DNA of 64,000 bases from contig JAZHRO010000014.1 in NCBI GenBank assembly GCA_037157565.1, forward strand, positions 100,905,501 through 100,969,500, given 5' to 3'. A program made the translations under genes and the position numbers. The notes under the pieces were generated by a model. The model was given only the letters and a program-made list of their open reading frames with translations. It made no database searches and had not been told where the DNA came from. The DNA comes from Thalassia testudinum. Its lineage: Eukaryota; Streptophyta; Magnoliopsida; Alismatales; Hydrocharitaceae. Every line of letters begins with the position of its first letter. Within the stretch, counting starts at the first letter, position 1. This document shows positions 45,249 to 57,934 of the stretch, piece by piece.

Positions 45249-46594
45249 TGTTGGAACCTTTTTCCACTTCTCTTTTATGTTTTGGTATTAACAAAATCAT
45301 TTTAAATCTAATGAGTTTATGAAGTGTTATTTTCAAGAAATAACAGGATTTAAGGATGTATGAAAGAAGTGATGATGGCATGAAGATTGAAGACTATTTC
45401 TATTTTGTTGATATATTTTGTAATCTAGATTGTATATATCTCCTAACAAGATAAATGACTTAGGAATTAAAATCAAAATAGAGATAATTAGGAATCATGC
45501 TCCCATTCAGCTATTCGTTTGAAAATACATCGTTTCGTTGTCGTATTGATCATGTTTTTACGTTCAAATTTAACTTAGATTAATGATCATAGTTCATCCC
45601 TAGTACTTGGCATAGGTTTGGGTTCTAGTCCCAAACTGTGAACAATAAGTATCGGTACTCGTCATGAGTACCGGTACAAGGTGCTCACAGTTTGAAGACT
45701 TGTGATGTGCCTGGACCTTACAAGTATCGGTACTCATCATGAGTACCAGTACATGTAGGTCACAGTATCCAAATCTGTGAGTCACAGGTACTGGTACTCA
45801 TCATGAGTACCGGTACCTAGTGACTTAGTTGGTACTCAACTATAAGCACTGAGTACTGGTACCCATGATGAGTATCGATACCCAAGCTTTGTTGAGCTAA
45901 CTGCTAGTCATCTGTGAGCAGCCAGTACCGATACCATCACTTTAGTACCAGTACCAACTAACCATTGTGATCAATCTGAATGGCTATTTTGAAATTAATC
46001 CCATCTCTAATCTTCCTAATTTTACCTTAACGGCTAGTAATCGTAGGGAAGGTGTTTAGTGGCTTATATAAACACCTTGTATGTGTCATTTGCACACACA
46101 ACAAGCAAATATTCCCAGATTTCACATTTCTAGCTGCAAGGATTGTTGTTTTGTTGCATTCTTCAAGGCGATACTCTCTGCAGCAAGCCTCTTTCAAGCA
46201 ATCTCATTCTTAATAGTAAAATCTTTCGCTTTAGTGTGCTTTTATTATATTAGTATAGAATCATTTTATTAAGCAAATTCTTGTTGGAGACTTAGGATCT
46301 TAGTTGTAAGCTTCATTGTTTCTTGTTATACCTATATCATTTCGTTCTTATTTAATCTTGTAATTGGGTTGAGGTAGCTCGTTAATTACCTCCATTTATA
46401 TTAAATTAATTCCCTCCAGGTTGAGGGAATCAGGTTAAAAATCCTAAGTCGGGAGACTTAGGTAGTGGAGTACCCAAGTGAGGGGAACCACTATACATCT
46501 AGTGTTATTTTTTGTGGTTTGATTTACTTGCATAATTTTGTTTACCACACTATTCATCCCCCCTTCTAGTGTGCTTGTGCCTTTTAGATCCTAC
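45249..46594 (+). repeat. D 5' LTR
   Basis: Starts TGTTGGAACC. The end is set by the primer site and is uncertain by a few bases. TATA-like TATATAAA at 46065-46072. The stretch 45640-45960 holds five spaced copies of a long near-palindrome around GTACTCATCATGAGTACC. Confidence 0.8.
45640..45960 (+). repeat. Near-palindrome array in the D LTR
   Basis: Copies of GGTACTC-NNCATGAGTACC-like units at about 45651, 45722, 45788, 45853 and 45925, roughly 65-70 bases apart, most extended with GGTAC on one or both sides. Confidence 0.75.
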
Positions 46595-46597
46595 TAG

Positions 46598-46609
46598 TGG
46601 TATCAGAGT
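46598..46609 (+). other. Primer-binding site of D
   Basis: TGGTATCAGAGT, complementary to initiator tRNA-Met, just after the LTR. Confidence 0.85.
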
Positions 46610-46642
46610 GGGTTGCGAGACGAAGAAGTAAAATTCCTTACT

Positions 46643-47858
46643 ATGGCATCATCAACTAAGAGCACTAAAGGTCAGTCATCCACACATCCTCCCTACTTTG
46701 ATTGGACAAACTACGGATACTAGAAGAGGAGGATGCAAATCTTTCTTAAGGAAATGGATGAGGAGTTGTGGACCCTCATTCAGGAGTACTCAAATCCGGA
46801 GCCGCAAGAAGGAGTAGCATGGATGATGGATCAAAAGAAGAAACTGTTGGCAACGCAAAGGCGATGAACGCACTTTATTGTGCATTGTCAAGAGAAGAAT
46901 TCAACCGTATCTCGACTTACGAGTTTGCATACGAGATATGGAACACACTACAAGTCACCTACGAAGGTACTAGTAAAGTTAAAGAAATATGCATATCTAT
47001 TCTAACAAAAAGTTATGAGTGTTTCATGATAGAGAAAGGTGAAACAATCAAGGCAATGTGCACGAGATTTGGAGACATTGTCAACCCTATAAAGAATTTG
47101 AGAGTGAAGTTCACTGAAGAGTAGCTTGTAAGGAAGATCTTGAGATCCCTTACAAGTGATTGGTCTTCGAAATCAACAGCGATTCAAGAGGCAAAGGATC
47201 TTTCAGTTCTTTCTCTTGATGACTTGATTGGAAGCCCCATGGCGGATGAAGTCCAACTAGAGAACATGAAGAAGAACAAAGAGAGATTAGCAAGCAAGAA
47301 GGAGCTTGCTTTCAAAGCTCTAAAGGAGGATTTAGACTTAGACGATTCTGACTCTGACGAAGAAAAAAAGCTTGCTCTCTAACAAGACGATTTCGACGAT
47401 TCATCCCAAAGCAAGGTAAGAGAGTGAATAAATTTTCAAATGACATAGTGTGTTTCGAATACAAGAAAAGGGGACATGTACGAAAAGATTGTCCAATGAT
47501 CAAGAAGAAAAAGGAAGAAAAGAAGAAAGACAAAGAAGTTGATCAGAAGAAGATCTCAAGAAAGGCGTATAAAACAACCTGGGATGATAGTGATTCCAGC
47601 ACCAAATCATCCTCCAAAGAATCCAAGGAAACCGAAGTTGCACATCTATGTTTGTTGGCAAATAATGATAGCTCGAAAAATGAGGTAGATTCTGAAGTCA
47701 CTTTTAATGAGTTATTACAAGCATATGAAGACTTGTATCACAAAGCTAGGTTGATTAAAAGGGAAAATAAAGTCTTGCACAATAGTTATAAGACTTTAGA
47801 GATAGAAAAGTCATGTTTAGAAATAGAGTTAGACATAGCAAAAGATACTAACTCATAA
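46643..47858 (+). pseudogene. gag: D gag (broken)
   Basis: The ATG at 46643 begins MASSTKSTKGQSS, followed by PPYFDWTNYGY and a TAG near 46721. UBN2-type gag continues with NALYCALSREEFNRIS, then a TAG near 47122, KILRSLTSDWSSK, and in another frame the zinc knuckle CFEYKKRGHVRKDC near 47450. A Lys/Glu-rich coiled-coil-like part follows to a TAA near 47856. At least three lesions prevent a full Gag. Confidence 0.8.
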
Positions 47859-49286
47859 TTGCACGCAAATATAATAGAATTAGAGGATACTTATGAATAT
47901 TTTGAGGATACTTTAAACAATCTTAAAACAACAACTAGGTTAAATACAGAATTTTGTAGTAATTTAAAAGCAAAATTTCATAATAAAAAGAATACACAAA
48001 ATAAATCACATGCACCTAGGCATGCATGGATTTATCAAAAGGTCAAGAATCCCAAGAATTATAGATCCAACACAAAAGTGATCTATAAATCTAAGGATTT
48101 GAAGGGAACTAACCATCAAGGACCCAAAAGAAAATGGTTACCTAAATTAGATGTATTAAACTATTTGCAGATCAACAAAGACAAGTGGATCCTAGACAGT
48201 GGGTGTTCCAAGTATATGACGAGACACTCCGACCTCTTTATCAAATGGACGAGAATACAAGGTGGAGGACACGTCAAGTTGGGCAACAACAAACGTTGTC
48301 ACATTATTGGTGAAGGTACCATAGGTAATTCCTCTAAGCAGATACGAAATGTTCTTTTAGTAGAAAATTTAAAACATAACCTACTTACTGTTAGTCAAAT
48401 ATGTGATAATGATTGTGATGTATTGTTTACTAAAATAGGGTTTAAAATTCTAAAAGAAGGAACTAATATAATTCTAATTGAAGGCTTTAGATATGAAAAT
48501 ATCCATGCTCTTCATTTTTCACAAAACAAATTTATAAAATGTCTGGTTGCCTCTCATATTGAAGTAGGTTTATGGCACCGTAGGCTAGGTCACATAAATC
48601 ACAAACACCTAAATAAGCTAGCCAAAAATGAGTTATTAAGGGGCATACCCAAACTAAATTATAAAAAAGATGCATTGTACAAATCTTGTGAACTCGAAAA
48701 AATGCACAAGGCTTCTTTTAAACCAAAAGACTTAGTCTCAACTACACGTCCCTTAAAGTTGTTGCACCTTGATCTATTTGGGCCAACACGATTTGAGAGC
48801 CTAAATGGATCAAAATTTTGCCTAGTTATTGTTGATGACTTCTTAAGGTTCACTTGGGTCATCTTCCTAAAACATAAGGATGACTCATTTGACCCCTTCC
48901 TAAGTCTTGCTGGAAGACTTCAAAACGAAAAATCATCTTCAATTCTTAGAGTTAGGACTGATCATGGGGGTGAATTTGAAAATGAAAAATTTTTAAGTTT
49001 TTATGTCAATTCTGGCATAACCCATGAATTTTCATTTTCTAGGGGACCATCGCAAAATGGTGTTGTAGAGTGCAAGAATCTCACTCTACAAGAATGCGCC
49101 CGAACCTTCCTCTTAGAGTCTGGGTTTCAAAAATATTTCTGGGCTGAAGCTATTAATACAACATGTTATGTTCTCAATAGAACTCTCTTAAGGCCTATTA
49201 TTAAGAAAACTCCATATGAGCTTATTATGAGAAGTCTCCTAGGATTTCATATTTTGGGGTGTTTGGAAGTCGATGTTATTTATTAA
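47859..49286 (+). pseudogene. pol: D protease and integrase frame
   Basis: 475 open codons. Copia protease WILDSGCSKYMTRHSDLF with the DSG intact, GAG-pre-integrase LWHRRLGHINHKHLNKL, and an integrase core with LLHLDLFGPTRF, RTDHGGEFEN and NGVVECKNLTL keep the D, D and E residues. The frame ends in the integrase C-terminal part (SLLGFHILGC). The zinc motif of integrase is partly altered (CELEKMHK). Confidence 0.85.
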
Positions 49287-50565
49287 ACACCTGAGATTGA
49301 CTTGATAAGTTTCATGCTAAAAGTGATGAAGGTATCTTTATTGGCTATTCAACAAAAAGCAAAGCTTATTGAGTCTTTAATAAAAGGACTTTTGTTGTAG
49401 AAGAATCCCTGCATGTTTCATTTGATGAAACAACTTTATGAGAACCAGAATTAAATCATCTAGATTCTGATGATGAAGATACCCCTTTCATCGATGTATC
49501 AAACATGGAAGATACACAAAATGTACATGATCTTCCAAAAGAATGAGTACATCATAAGGATCACCCTCAAGGTCAAATTATAGGTGATATTGAACAAGGT
49601 GTAAAAACCCGATCTCATTTTTTAGCTAATTTTGTCCTTAATGCCTTTGTTTCTTAACTTGAACCTAAGAAATTTGATGAGGCATTAAAGGATGAATCAT
49701 GGGTTGTATCTATGCAGGAAGAGCTACTCCAATTTATAGGGAACAATGTATAGGACTTAGTACCCGCTCCTGAGGGTAATTCGATTATTGGAACCAAGTT
49801 GGTGTTCCGAAATAAATTGGATGAATCTGGTTCAGTAATCAAGAATAAGGCCAAACTTGTAGCTCAAGGCTATAACCAATAGGAGGGAATTGACTTTGAT
49901 GAGACATTTGCTCCTGTTGCTCACTAGGAGTCCATACGAATGCTACTTGCCTTTGCAAGTGCAAAGGGCTTCAAGTTATTTCAAATGGATGTCAAGAGCT
50001 CTTTTCTTAATGGTTATACTAAGGAAGAAGTTTATGTTCATCAACCTCCCGGGTTCGAGGACCCAACACACCTAGAGCATGTATTCAAGCTCAATAAGGC
50101 GTTATATGGACTTAAAAAAGCTCCTAAGGCCTGGTATGATAGACATAGTCCCTTCCTTCTCCAGTATGGATATAGAATTGGAGTTGTTGATTCATCTCTT
50201 TTTCTAAAGGAAGAAAGAAATGACATACTGTTGGTTCAAATATACATCGACGATATTATATTTGGATCAACCAAAGAGTCCTTGTGTTAGCATTTTTGTG
50301 AGACTATGAAGACTGAGTTTGAAATGAGTATGATGGGTGAACTCAGATTCTTTCTAGGCCTCCAAATACAACAATTAGACATAGGTATTTACATTAGTCA
50401 AACAAATTATGTTCTTCAAATTCTTAAGAAGTTTGACTTTGAAAAAGTAAATGGAAAAGAGACTCAATTACTCCATCTACTTCTCTCGGTGAAGATTTAT
50501 TCGGCAAGAAAGTAGATGAAAAGAAATACCGAGGTATGATAGGATCACTACTATACCTTATAGCC
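49287..50565 (+). pseudogene. D reverse transcriptase (broken, interrupted by C)
   Basis: Read in several frames: GTKLVFRNKLDESG near 49790, QMDVKSSFLNGYTKEEVYV at 49985, KALYGLKKAPKAWYD, and IYIDDIIFGSTKES near 50240 with the catalytic YIDD. A stop follows at about 50287. GSLLYLIA near 50540-50565 is cut at the TSD of C; the continuing RPNILF lies at 63325. Confidence 0.85.
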
Positions 50566-51469
50566 TGTTGAGGTGACTTGCTCGATCGTGTTTTAATAGT
50601 TATTACGTAGTAGTATAGGTGATCAAGCGTCGTCAACAAATAAAGAATTTTATTACTCGAAAATCGGAGTATCCGAGGTCGAACACAGGGAGCAATTGGA
50701 ATTTACTACTAATCAAAATGTAATTGAACACTCTAATTTACTCAAAACTTAAATTCAAACATGAATGTATGCGGGTAAAGAGTAATTAGAACAAAAGAGT
50801 AAAATTGGATGTCTGATCTTGTGATCAAACGTCTTAAAAGTATTTTCCCTTTTTCTTTTGCTTTCTGCAGTCTTCACTTTGCCTTTCTTTTTCTCTTCTA
50901 TCTTCTTCTTCTCACTTTAGATTCTGCTTCTACTTCCTTGATCTTCTGCCTTGGATTTTCTTCTTCTTTCTCTGCCTTCTCTCCTTCTTCCTTCTTGGCT
51001 TCTGCGAAGGCTTGTTCTTCTTCCTTAGTCTTATGTTCTTCCTACCTTCGCTTCTCTTCTCTGCTTTCTTCTCAGCAGTCTCTCTTCTTTTACTTCCTCT
51101 CTTCTTCTTCCTCGCGGCTAAGTCTCTCTTCCTCAACGTTCAGCCTGCCTACACAAGAGCAAAACCTACCCATTTCCCTCTACCCAAACGCCTCTCTCTC
51201 TCTGCAATTCGCTCATGGATGCCCTCCCAGAGCCACACTGGTAATCGGGTCAAATTTCGCACCCGGGACCAGGCACACCGGTAGGTGGGTGATGCGCGAG
51301 GTGTGCTCAGGATGGGTGGGTCGGATACCGCTAGATCCGCGAGGTGAAACTGCGAACGAGGCGAGTGGGTCAAGTGAGGGACCTCACCCCTGTGCGTTCT
51401 GAGGCGAATAGCATATAACACAAAAACAATTTATACTATACCTGCGCTTTGCATTTCGCCGATGTGGGA
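50566..51469 (-). repeat. C 3' LTR, distal part
   Basis: LTR end (TGTTGAGG on the plus strand) up to the A2 insertion. Contains the purine-rich GAA tract on the sense strand. ORFs up to 197 codons on the plus strand here are low-complexity antisense of that tract. Confidence 0.9.
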
Positions 51470-54337
51470 TGATGAGAACCTCATCATGAGCCATAACTAG
51501 CTCATTTTGACCCAATACAAAGGATAAAAGCTCCTACATACCTCAAGGAAAGGCTTAACTCAGAGAATTCTGAGTTTGAGAAGAAAACAAGTCATAAGGG
51601 GTAAAAATGCAATTTTACCAGTATAATCTGCATACAGGGCAATTCAGGGCCCAAAACATAGGTCAAAGCAGCTTAATAAGAATAAAAGTGGGATAAGATG
51701 ATCTAGCAAGGGCTACAGCACTTCCAAGAAACTAAATGATAATCTGTAACCCTAAAAACAATCCACTTCAATTCACGAGGTTCGAGGTAAAGTAAAAATA
51801 GAATAAACCCTCTAAAATTCATAGAAAAATAATCTCTAGGGTTTAGAACCTTCAATTTGGCCTTTAGAACCTATTTTGACCTACATTGAGAACCACGCCC
51901 AATTAATAACTTGATTTGGGTTTTTGCGCAAATTGACCGGTCAAACAAGGTTTAATATGAAAATGAAATTCACCATCAGATTCCTTAGGTCCTAATTAGT
52001 CATGTATAAAAACTTGAGCCTAAGAAGAAACCTCCTTGACCGACTTTACACTTTGGTCCTCATATATTTACTCTTTGGCCCTCAACTTTTGAACCCTCGC
52101 ATTTTGGCCCCTAACTCTCCTTCGTTCTTTGCAATCAGGTCCCTCCTGCAAAACCCTGCCAGCGCCATGCTCCGGCGACCTTGCGCGGAGCATGGCGCCG
52201 CGCAGGGTGAGGTGGGAGACCTAGCAAGTAAACCGGGGGTGCCCTGCGTCGTCAGCCGTCGCAGGGGCACCCCCCTGGTCATTGTAGCCCACCATACCGG
52301 CCGTGCGAACGCACGGACGGTATGGGTTCGTGTTTCCGACCATTCTCCGGCGAGGGAGACACGTCGTCTCCCTCCGCCTTCCTCCCTGTTTCATCCCTAT
52401 AAATACCCCCCGCTGCTCCACCGACCAGGGCAGCTCGGGTCTGACGGAGAAAACCCCCAACTTTCTTCTCCTCTCCCTCCGGCAGACGCCCACCAGCTCC
52501 GGCGGTTCCTCCTCCTCCTCCTCTTCGCTCTGCCGCAATACCAGCAGCAGAGACCTCCTCCCCTGCTCTTCCTGCGCCACGCCGTACCCAGCTGGCGCCT
52601 CTCCAGCCCTCTGCTCGCCGCCGCCCCTTCCCCTGGGCATCTTCTTCTCCGGCGACAGTCGATACGACTGTCGCCCTGCCCCGGCCCCTTTCGTCTCCGT
52701 AGCTAGGTCAGAACTCCTCCCCATCTCCCCCTCTTTCTTTTCCTCACTGTCTTTTATTTGATTAAACCCTCGACCGCTCCTGTTCACCCTCACCCTCTCC
52801 GCCTCCGACCACCCTCCGGCGAGCCGCTCCCATCACCTCAGCGACCCACACGGCTCGCCGACCACCGCAGAACCTCCGCCTCCTCACCCTGATCCTCTTC
52901 CGCCCCTCCACTTCCCACCAAACGCCCTCTGCAGATGCACCGAACACACCCACTTCTTCGCTCACAGTTTGACCTAGGACGACCTGTTGGCTCCATCACG
53001 CCCCCTGCAGACCCCCTGACCACCTTCGCCGTGCCACGGCGAAGGTCCCCCGCCTGTCTGATTTGGCCGAGAGGCCGTTCTTCTGTGACCAGGTGACTCG
53101 CCCGCCGTCGCCATTACTGAGCAGGCAGAGCTCCTTCACCTGCAGGTGCAGGCACGCCTTCGCCCAGGTTCGACTCCCAGGTTGCGCGGGGAGTCTCCGC
53201 GAAATGTCCCAGGCTCGCAGATGGGGCGAAGGCCGCGCGTGAAGCCACGATCGCCCACTGCTCCCTCCGCGACGGGCGCTCAATTGGGGTGGGACATTTA
53301 GTCCCACCTCGGAACTTCTCGGAGGCGCGCGGACGCATAAAGGCAAAAAGTGCCTTATGCTGTCTGCCTCCTGACCACGGGGTGAGGTCCCTCTCACCCG
53401 ACCCGGCCTCGTCCGTGACCACGCTCCGCGGACCTGGCCCGACCCGATTAAACCGACCTGCACTCCTCGCCCACCACCGCATGCCGGTGGGCCTGGACCC
53501 GGGCGTGACCCGAACCCGATTACCCGGTAGCTCTGGGAGAGCTTTCCCAAGAGTGGTTTCAGAGAGGAAGAGAGACGCGGGGGGAGGGGGGTAGAGTAGG
53601 TTTTGCCTCTGACGAAAAAAAAAAACTCTGAAGTGTGCAGGCACAGGCGAAGAAGAAGACCCGCGGAAGAAGAAGGAGCTGCACTGTAGCAAATGCGTAG
53701 TTAAGTCGTCTAAGTACCGGGTCAGACGACGGAAGGTCAGCAGCCAGAGCAGGAAAGAAGGCAGGCTGAAGAAGAAGGAAGAGCAACGACCAAAGCAGAA
53801 GAAGAAGAAAGGAAGACTTAGTAGCTGAAGGCAGAAGCTCTGCAGCCATAAAGGGAAAAAGGGAACAGAGAAAGGGTCACCACAATTGCAGAAAAAGAAG
53901 AAGAGAGGTCAAGACAGAAACCAAGGAAGAAGAAGAAAGAGATCTGAAGAGGAGCATCACCTCTGCAGAACGAAGAAGAAGAACAAGGAGCTCTGAAGAA
54001 CGAAGAAGAAGAACAAGGAGCTCTGAAGAAAGAAGATAACCACCAAAGCAGGAACAGCAGGAAGAAGCACCTCTGCAGAACAAAAAGAAAGAAAGAGATC
54101 TAAAGAAAGAGAGAAAGAAGAGCATCCCCTCTGCAGAACAAAGAGAAAACACCAAATTCTTTCCCTCTCTCTGTCTTTATTTTGTAAAAGAAACATGTAT
54201 ATCTCTAGAATACAACTTGCTCCCTGAGTTCGACCTCGGGAACTCTTTTATTTTCCGAGTAAAAAAATTTATATTTGAAATGTTGGTAATAACCGGCTTT
54301 ACTACAACGTTATAACAAATACAAAACCGACGTTTCA
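51470..54337 (+). repeat. A2: solo LTR of the A family
   Basis: 2868 bases, TGATGAGAACC...CGTTTCA, flanked by TSD TGGGA (51465-51469 and 54338-54342). There is no internal sequence, so it is the product of recombination between two LTRs. It is more diverged from A1 than the A1 LTRs are from each other, mainly in 52680-53400. TATA at 52398-52405, hairpin at 53023-53045. Confidence 0.93.
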
Positions 54338-54342
54338 TGGGA

Positions 54343-56179
54343 CTATCCAGCCTACCCCAATCTCGCACGCGCCCGCAGATCATTCGTGCGATTGCCACAG
54401 CTGCAGACTTCGTAGTGCTCCTTGCTGAGCCAGACCTCTTCGCACTGCTTGCGCGAGTCTGCTGCGCCTGAAGCCTAGAAGACCTGACGCCTGGAGCTGC
54501 TGCGAAGCTGCTTCAACCTTTGTCAATGGTGGCAGGAGCTTTGATACTGTCAAACACAAAATGAGCCTCTTGACTCAATTAGACCAGCTGGGGACCTTCG
54601 CCGTGGCATGGCGAAGGTGGTGAGCCATGCGGCAGGCCGTGGGATGGCCTAGGCCTACGTGCCTAGGTCAACCTATGGACGGAAGTGCGGGGTTGTTCGG
54701 GGGACTGTGGTGGAGGTGTGGAGTGGAAGTGGAGGGGCGGAGATTGTTCCTTGTGGTGAGGCGGAGCTTATGAGCCGGTTGGCGAGCCGTGTGGAGGGGC
54801 GGAATGGTGAATGCAGCTCGCCGGAGGTCGGTCGGTGACAAGGAAGATGGAAGTGGTCAGTGTCGGTCGAGGGCCAATTAAATGAAATAAAAGGAGGAAA
54901 AGAGAGAGGGAAAGATGGAGAATGTATTAAGCCTAACTACAGGGATGAAGGGGGACGGGGAGGTGGACAGCTGTACCTGCTGTCGCCGGAGAAGACGTTG
55001 TCCAGTGGAGGAGGACGGCGGCGACGACATGGATGAGGCGGCGTGCGTGGGTATTGCGCGACGCGGAGGAGAATCATGAAGATGTCTCTGCCACTAGTTT
55101 TGTGGCAGAGCGAAGAAGGAGGGGAGGGGGGCTCGCCGGAGCTTGCTGGGTTCTTGGCCAGAGAAGAAGAGACGAATTGGAGGTGGACGTTCGACCAAGT
55201 CAAGCTAAAATTAAGCGGTCGGAGGTGTGGGTTCTTTTATAGGCACTGGGTCGTGCTTTCAGAGCGTGGAGGGCACGCCTGTGCCTTTGATGGCTCACCG
55301 GAGTAGGAAAGAGGTTAAGATATCCAAATCCCTCGTGCGTTCGCATGAGAGATTAGGTTCACACCAGAGATTGTGATTGGCCATAGATGGAAGGGAATTC
55401 CTCAGAGAATCTCCCTTCCATTTCTGGGAGGGGATCTCTGAGGAATTAGAGAGTAATCCCTCTCTAAACCTCGCCGGAGGTTGCTTCTACCCAAATAATG
55501 GCGGCAGGACCTGATTGCAAAGGTGGCGAGAAAATTAGGGGGCTCTCTGCAAGGATTTTCAAAAGATAGGGACCAAATTATGATTTGGGTGTACTAAATT
55601 GCAAAGTAGGTCAAGATGACCTCCCCTTAGGTCCAAATTTTGGTACAAATCTAATTTGGACCTAAGGAATCCAATGATGAAGTTGGATTTTAGGTTTGAC
55701 CTCTTTTGACTGTATATTTCACATAAAAACCCAAATTAGGTTACTTGAAGAGCTAGGACCCTAATATAGGTCAAACTGGGTTCCAAAGGCCAAATTAAGT
55801 GTTCTAAACCCTAAGGAGTATTTTTCCATGATCTTTTGAGGGTTTACTTGATTTTTATCCTGACCGAAACCTTGTTAATTTAAGCGGGTTTGTTTTAGGG
55901 TTACCAAATGTCATTCAATTCCTAAATTTCACATGAACCCATTTCTGATTGACTCAACCCACTTTTTATCTTATTTATACCATTTGACCTATGTTTTGCC
56001 TTTGAGAAATCCCATTTATGCACTGCAATGGTAAAATTGCAGTTTTAACCTTTATTTCATGTTTTCTTCTCAGAGCACTTATTCCTTGATTTAGGCCTTC
56101 TTCTAGGTTATGTAGGAGCTTTTATCTTCTTTATTGGGTCAAAATGAGCTAGTTATGGCTCATGATGAGGCTCTCATCA
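54343..56179 (-). repeat. C 3' LTR, proximal part
   Basis: LTR start TGATGAGAGCC at 56179 (minus) to the A2 insertion. TATAAAAG at 55234-55241 (minus), hairpin at 54595-54617. Confidence 0.9.
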
Positions 56180-56208
56180 TACCTCCATGCCTAGCTTTTG
56201 CTAGTCCC
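56180..56208 (-). other. Polypurine tract bordering the C 3' LTR
   Basis: Minus strand reads CTAGCAAAAGCTAGGCATGG then AGGTA, matching A1. Confidence 0.85.
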
Positions 56209-56618
56209 TTAGCAAAATTTCAAGGTTTTAACTTCCGTTCTAGACCCAGAGTGTCTGTCAACAATCATGATAAGTGCTTCTCCTTTTATTTTGTGATTAG
56301 GTAGGAATGCCGACAACAAGCCTAGAGGTATTCAAGTACCAACCAAAATCTGAACCTGCTCTGCTTTAGCCTCAGTCCTCCGCAAAGGTTTCTAAGGCCC
56401 ACAGAAACTAACCTAGGGTTTGTTGGACTCTGCGGTTAAAGCACCCGTGCTTGAGACATTCTTAGCCTAAGTTCAGTTTGCAGTGCGTTTTTGTAAGAGA
56501 GAGATATAAGATTTATTTGTTTGGAGAGCTTTTCTCTCTTTTTTATTTTTATTTCTAGCTTTGGATTAGCTTCTTAACACGGTCTGTATCGAATTCCTCG
56601 TCCCCATCATCAATCCTC

Positions 56619-56770
56619 AAGGGTTCCTGGCTATCGATGCTTCGAGATAGCATCGCCCATGGCAACCCCCAGAACCCTGGCTTTCGAGATTTCGAGATAA
56701 TCCCACCCATGGCGTTCCGTGGCCGAATTCAGACCTGGCGATCGACATTTCATGCTAATGCCACCCATGG
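56619..56770 (-). repeat. Triple imperfect repeat of C
   Basis: Minus-strand counterpart of A1 36996-37140. CCATGG units with TCTCGAA cores (the first altered to CATGAAA), each ending in GCCAGG or a close variant. Confidence 0.7.
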
Positions 56771-57489
56771 TATCTGAACTAGCAGAGTGCTTACATGCCC
56801 CCAGTAGGATATTTAAATATCCTAAGAGACAAGAACCGAGGAGACGATCTGTTGTTATGCATCTTCGAGGGGAATTTCCCACCTCTCCGCACCGGGAACT
56901 CATCCAAATCAACTTGTGCTGATTGGCTGCTCCTAATCTAGGTGACTTTTTCAGAACATTAAACGCTTTTGCGTGATTTTGATATTTATGCGCACTGAAC
57001 CAGACTGTGTGTGAATTTGGGGTGCTTAGGTTACCGAATCTCGCAAACTAGAGATCAGTTAACGAGGCCGAATACTTCCTAAGCTTTAGACCTAATACTT
57101 AAGCTTCACATTTTCCTCAACCTCTTGAGGATTATCCAAATTTTAGCGAATACGTGAATTTTTAAGCTAACAAATCTCGCCCAAGAGGCCTAAGACCAGT
57201 GTTCCCGCTAATCTCTTGTTATGTCTCCTTAGAACTTTTCTTTTATTTCTTTTCTTGATCTGGTCTAGAACTTCAGTTAATTCCTTAATCTTTTACTAAT
57301 GACTATTTCTTTTCTTTTTTCATTTTGTGCTCCTTTTTCTCCTCTTTGTGGCTCACAAAATTTCCTCCCTCCCCCAATTTTTTGTTCTTTTTCATAATTT
57401 TTCAATTTTTTTGTGTTTTTGACATATGCAAATTTTTTGTGTGTGAGACTCCTGACTTTTTTCTTGGTTCTGTATGTATGCACTTTATC

Positions 57490-57524
57490 ACCCCCCCATG
57501 CCTAAGTTTGCAATGTCCTCATTG
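57490..57524 (-). other. Polypurine-like tract 1 of C
   Basis: Minus strand: CAATGAGGACATTGCAAAC then TTAGGCATGGGGGGG, about 1.3 kb upstream of the LTR-bordering tract. Confidence 0.65.
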
Positions 57525-57934
57525 TAGACGGAGGGTGTGAAATAGTGTTGAGGTCAGGGACTTAGAACAGGATACATCGGGTGGGTGAATGGGTCGGAAA
57601 TGACTGATGCAGATGATTTTAAGCTCTGATACGTGTACCAGAGGTGGGATCAACTGTCTAAGGCTGAACTCAAGGTGCAATAGATGTGGAGTACAGACGG
57701 ATAATCAGACGGGTATCTATTTTTGGGATGACGGGTTGCCTCCCGTTAAGCGCTAAATTTGATGCCTTCAGCCGAGCGGAAAATGGGGTGGAGAGGGAGT
57801 AGTCAAATCAGTGGAATTTTGTAAAACAAGCACCTTAATTAAGAGCCTGGTTGGTCCAACCAGGTCCTTGTTATGATCAGTCGGCTGATGATGCAGCCCA
57901 AACTCAATAAGTCTGGTGGGTTGATAGATGTTGA

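Larger units (their letters stand above)
45249..50565 (+). mobile_element. D (left part): Ty1/copia retrotransposon (Sirevirus-like), degraded
   Basis: Plus-strand element: 5' LTR (45249-46594), primer site, gag, protease, integrase and RT. Element C interrupts it at 50565 in the RT connection, with TSD TAGCC at 50561-50565 and 63314-63318. The remainder with RNase H is at 63319-64000, and the 3' LTR lies outside the window. Confidence 0.85.
56209..57934 (-). other. C non-coding 3' region
   Basis: Collinear with A1 36028-37586 up to about 57790. It contains the triple repeat (56619-56770), a U-rich run on the plus strand (57300-57470), polypurine-like tract 1 (57490-57524) and the hairpin 57732-57745. 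57790-57934 is a short spacer after the ORF with nothing recognisable. Confidence 0.75.

Noticed and set aside
50809..51402. 197-codon Ser/Phe/Leu-rich ORF resembling a membrane protein
   Set aside because: Antisense of the purine-rich GAA tract of the C LTR; the sister copy at 60841 is similar only because of LTR identity.
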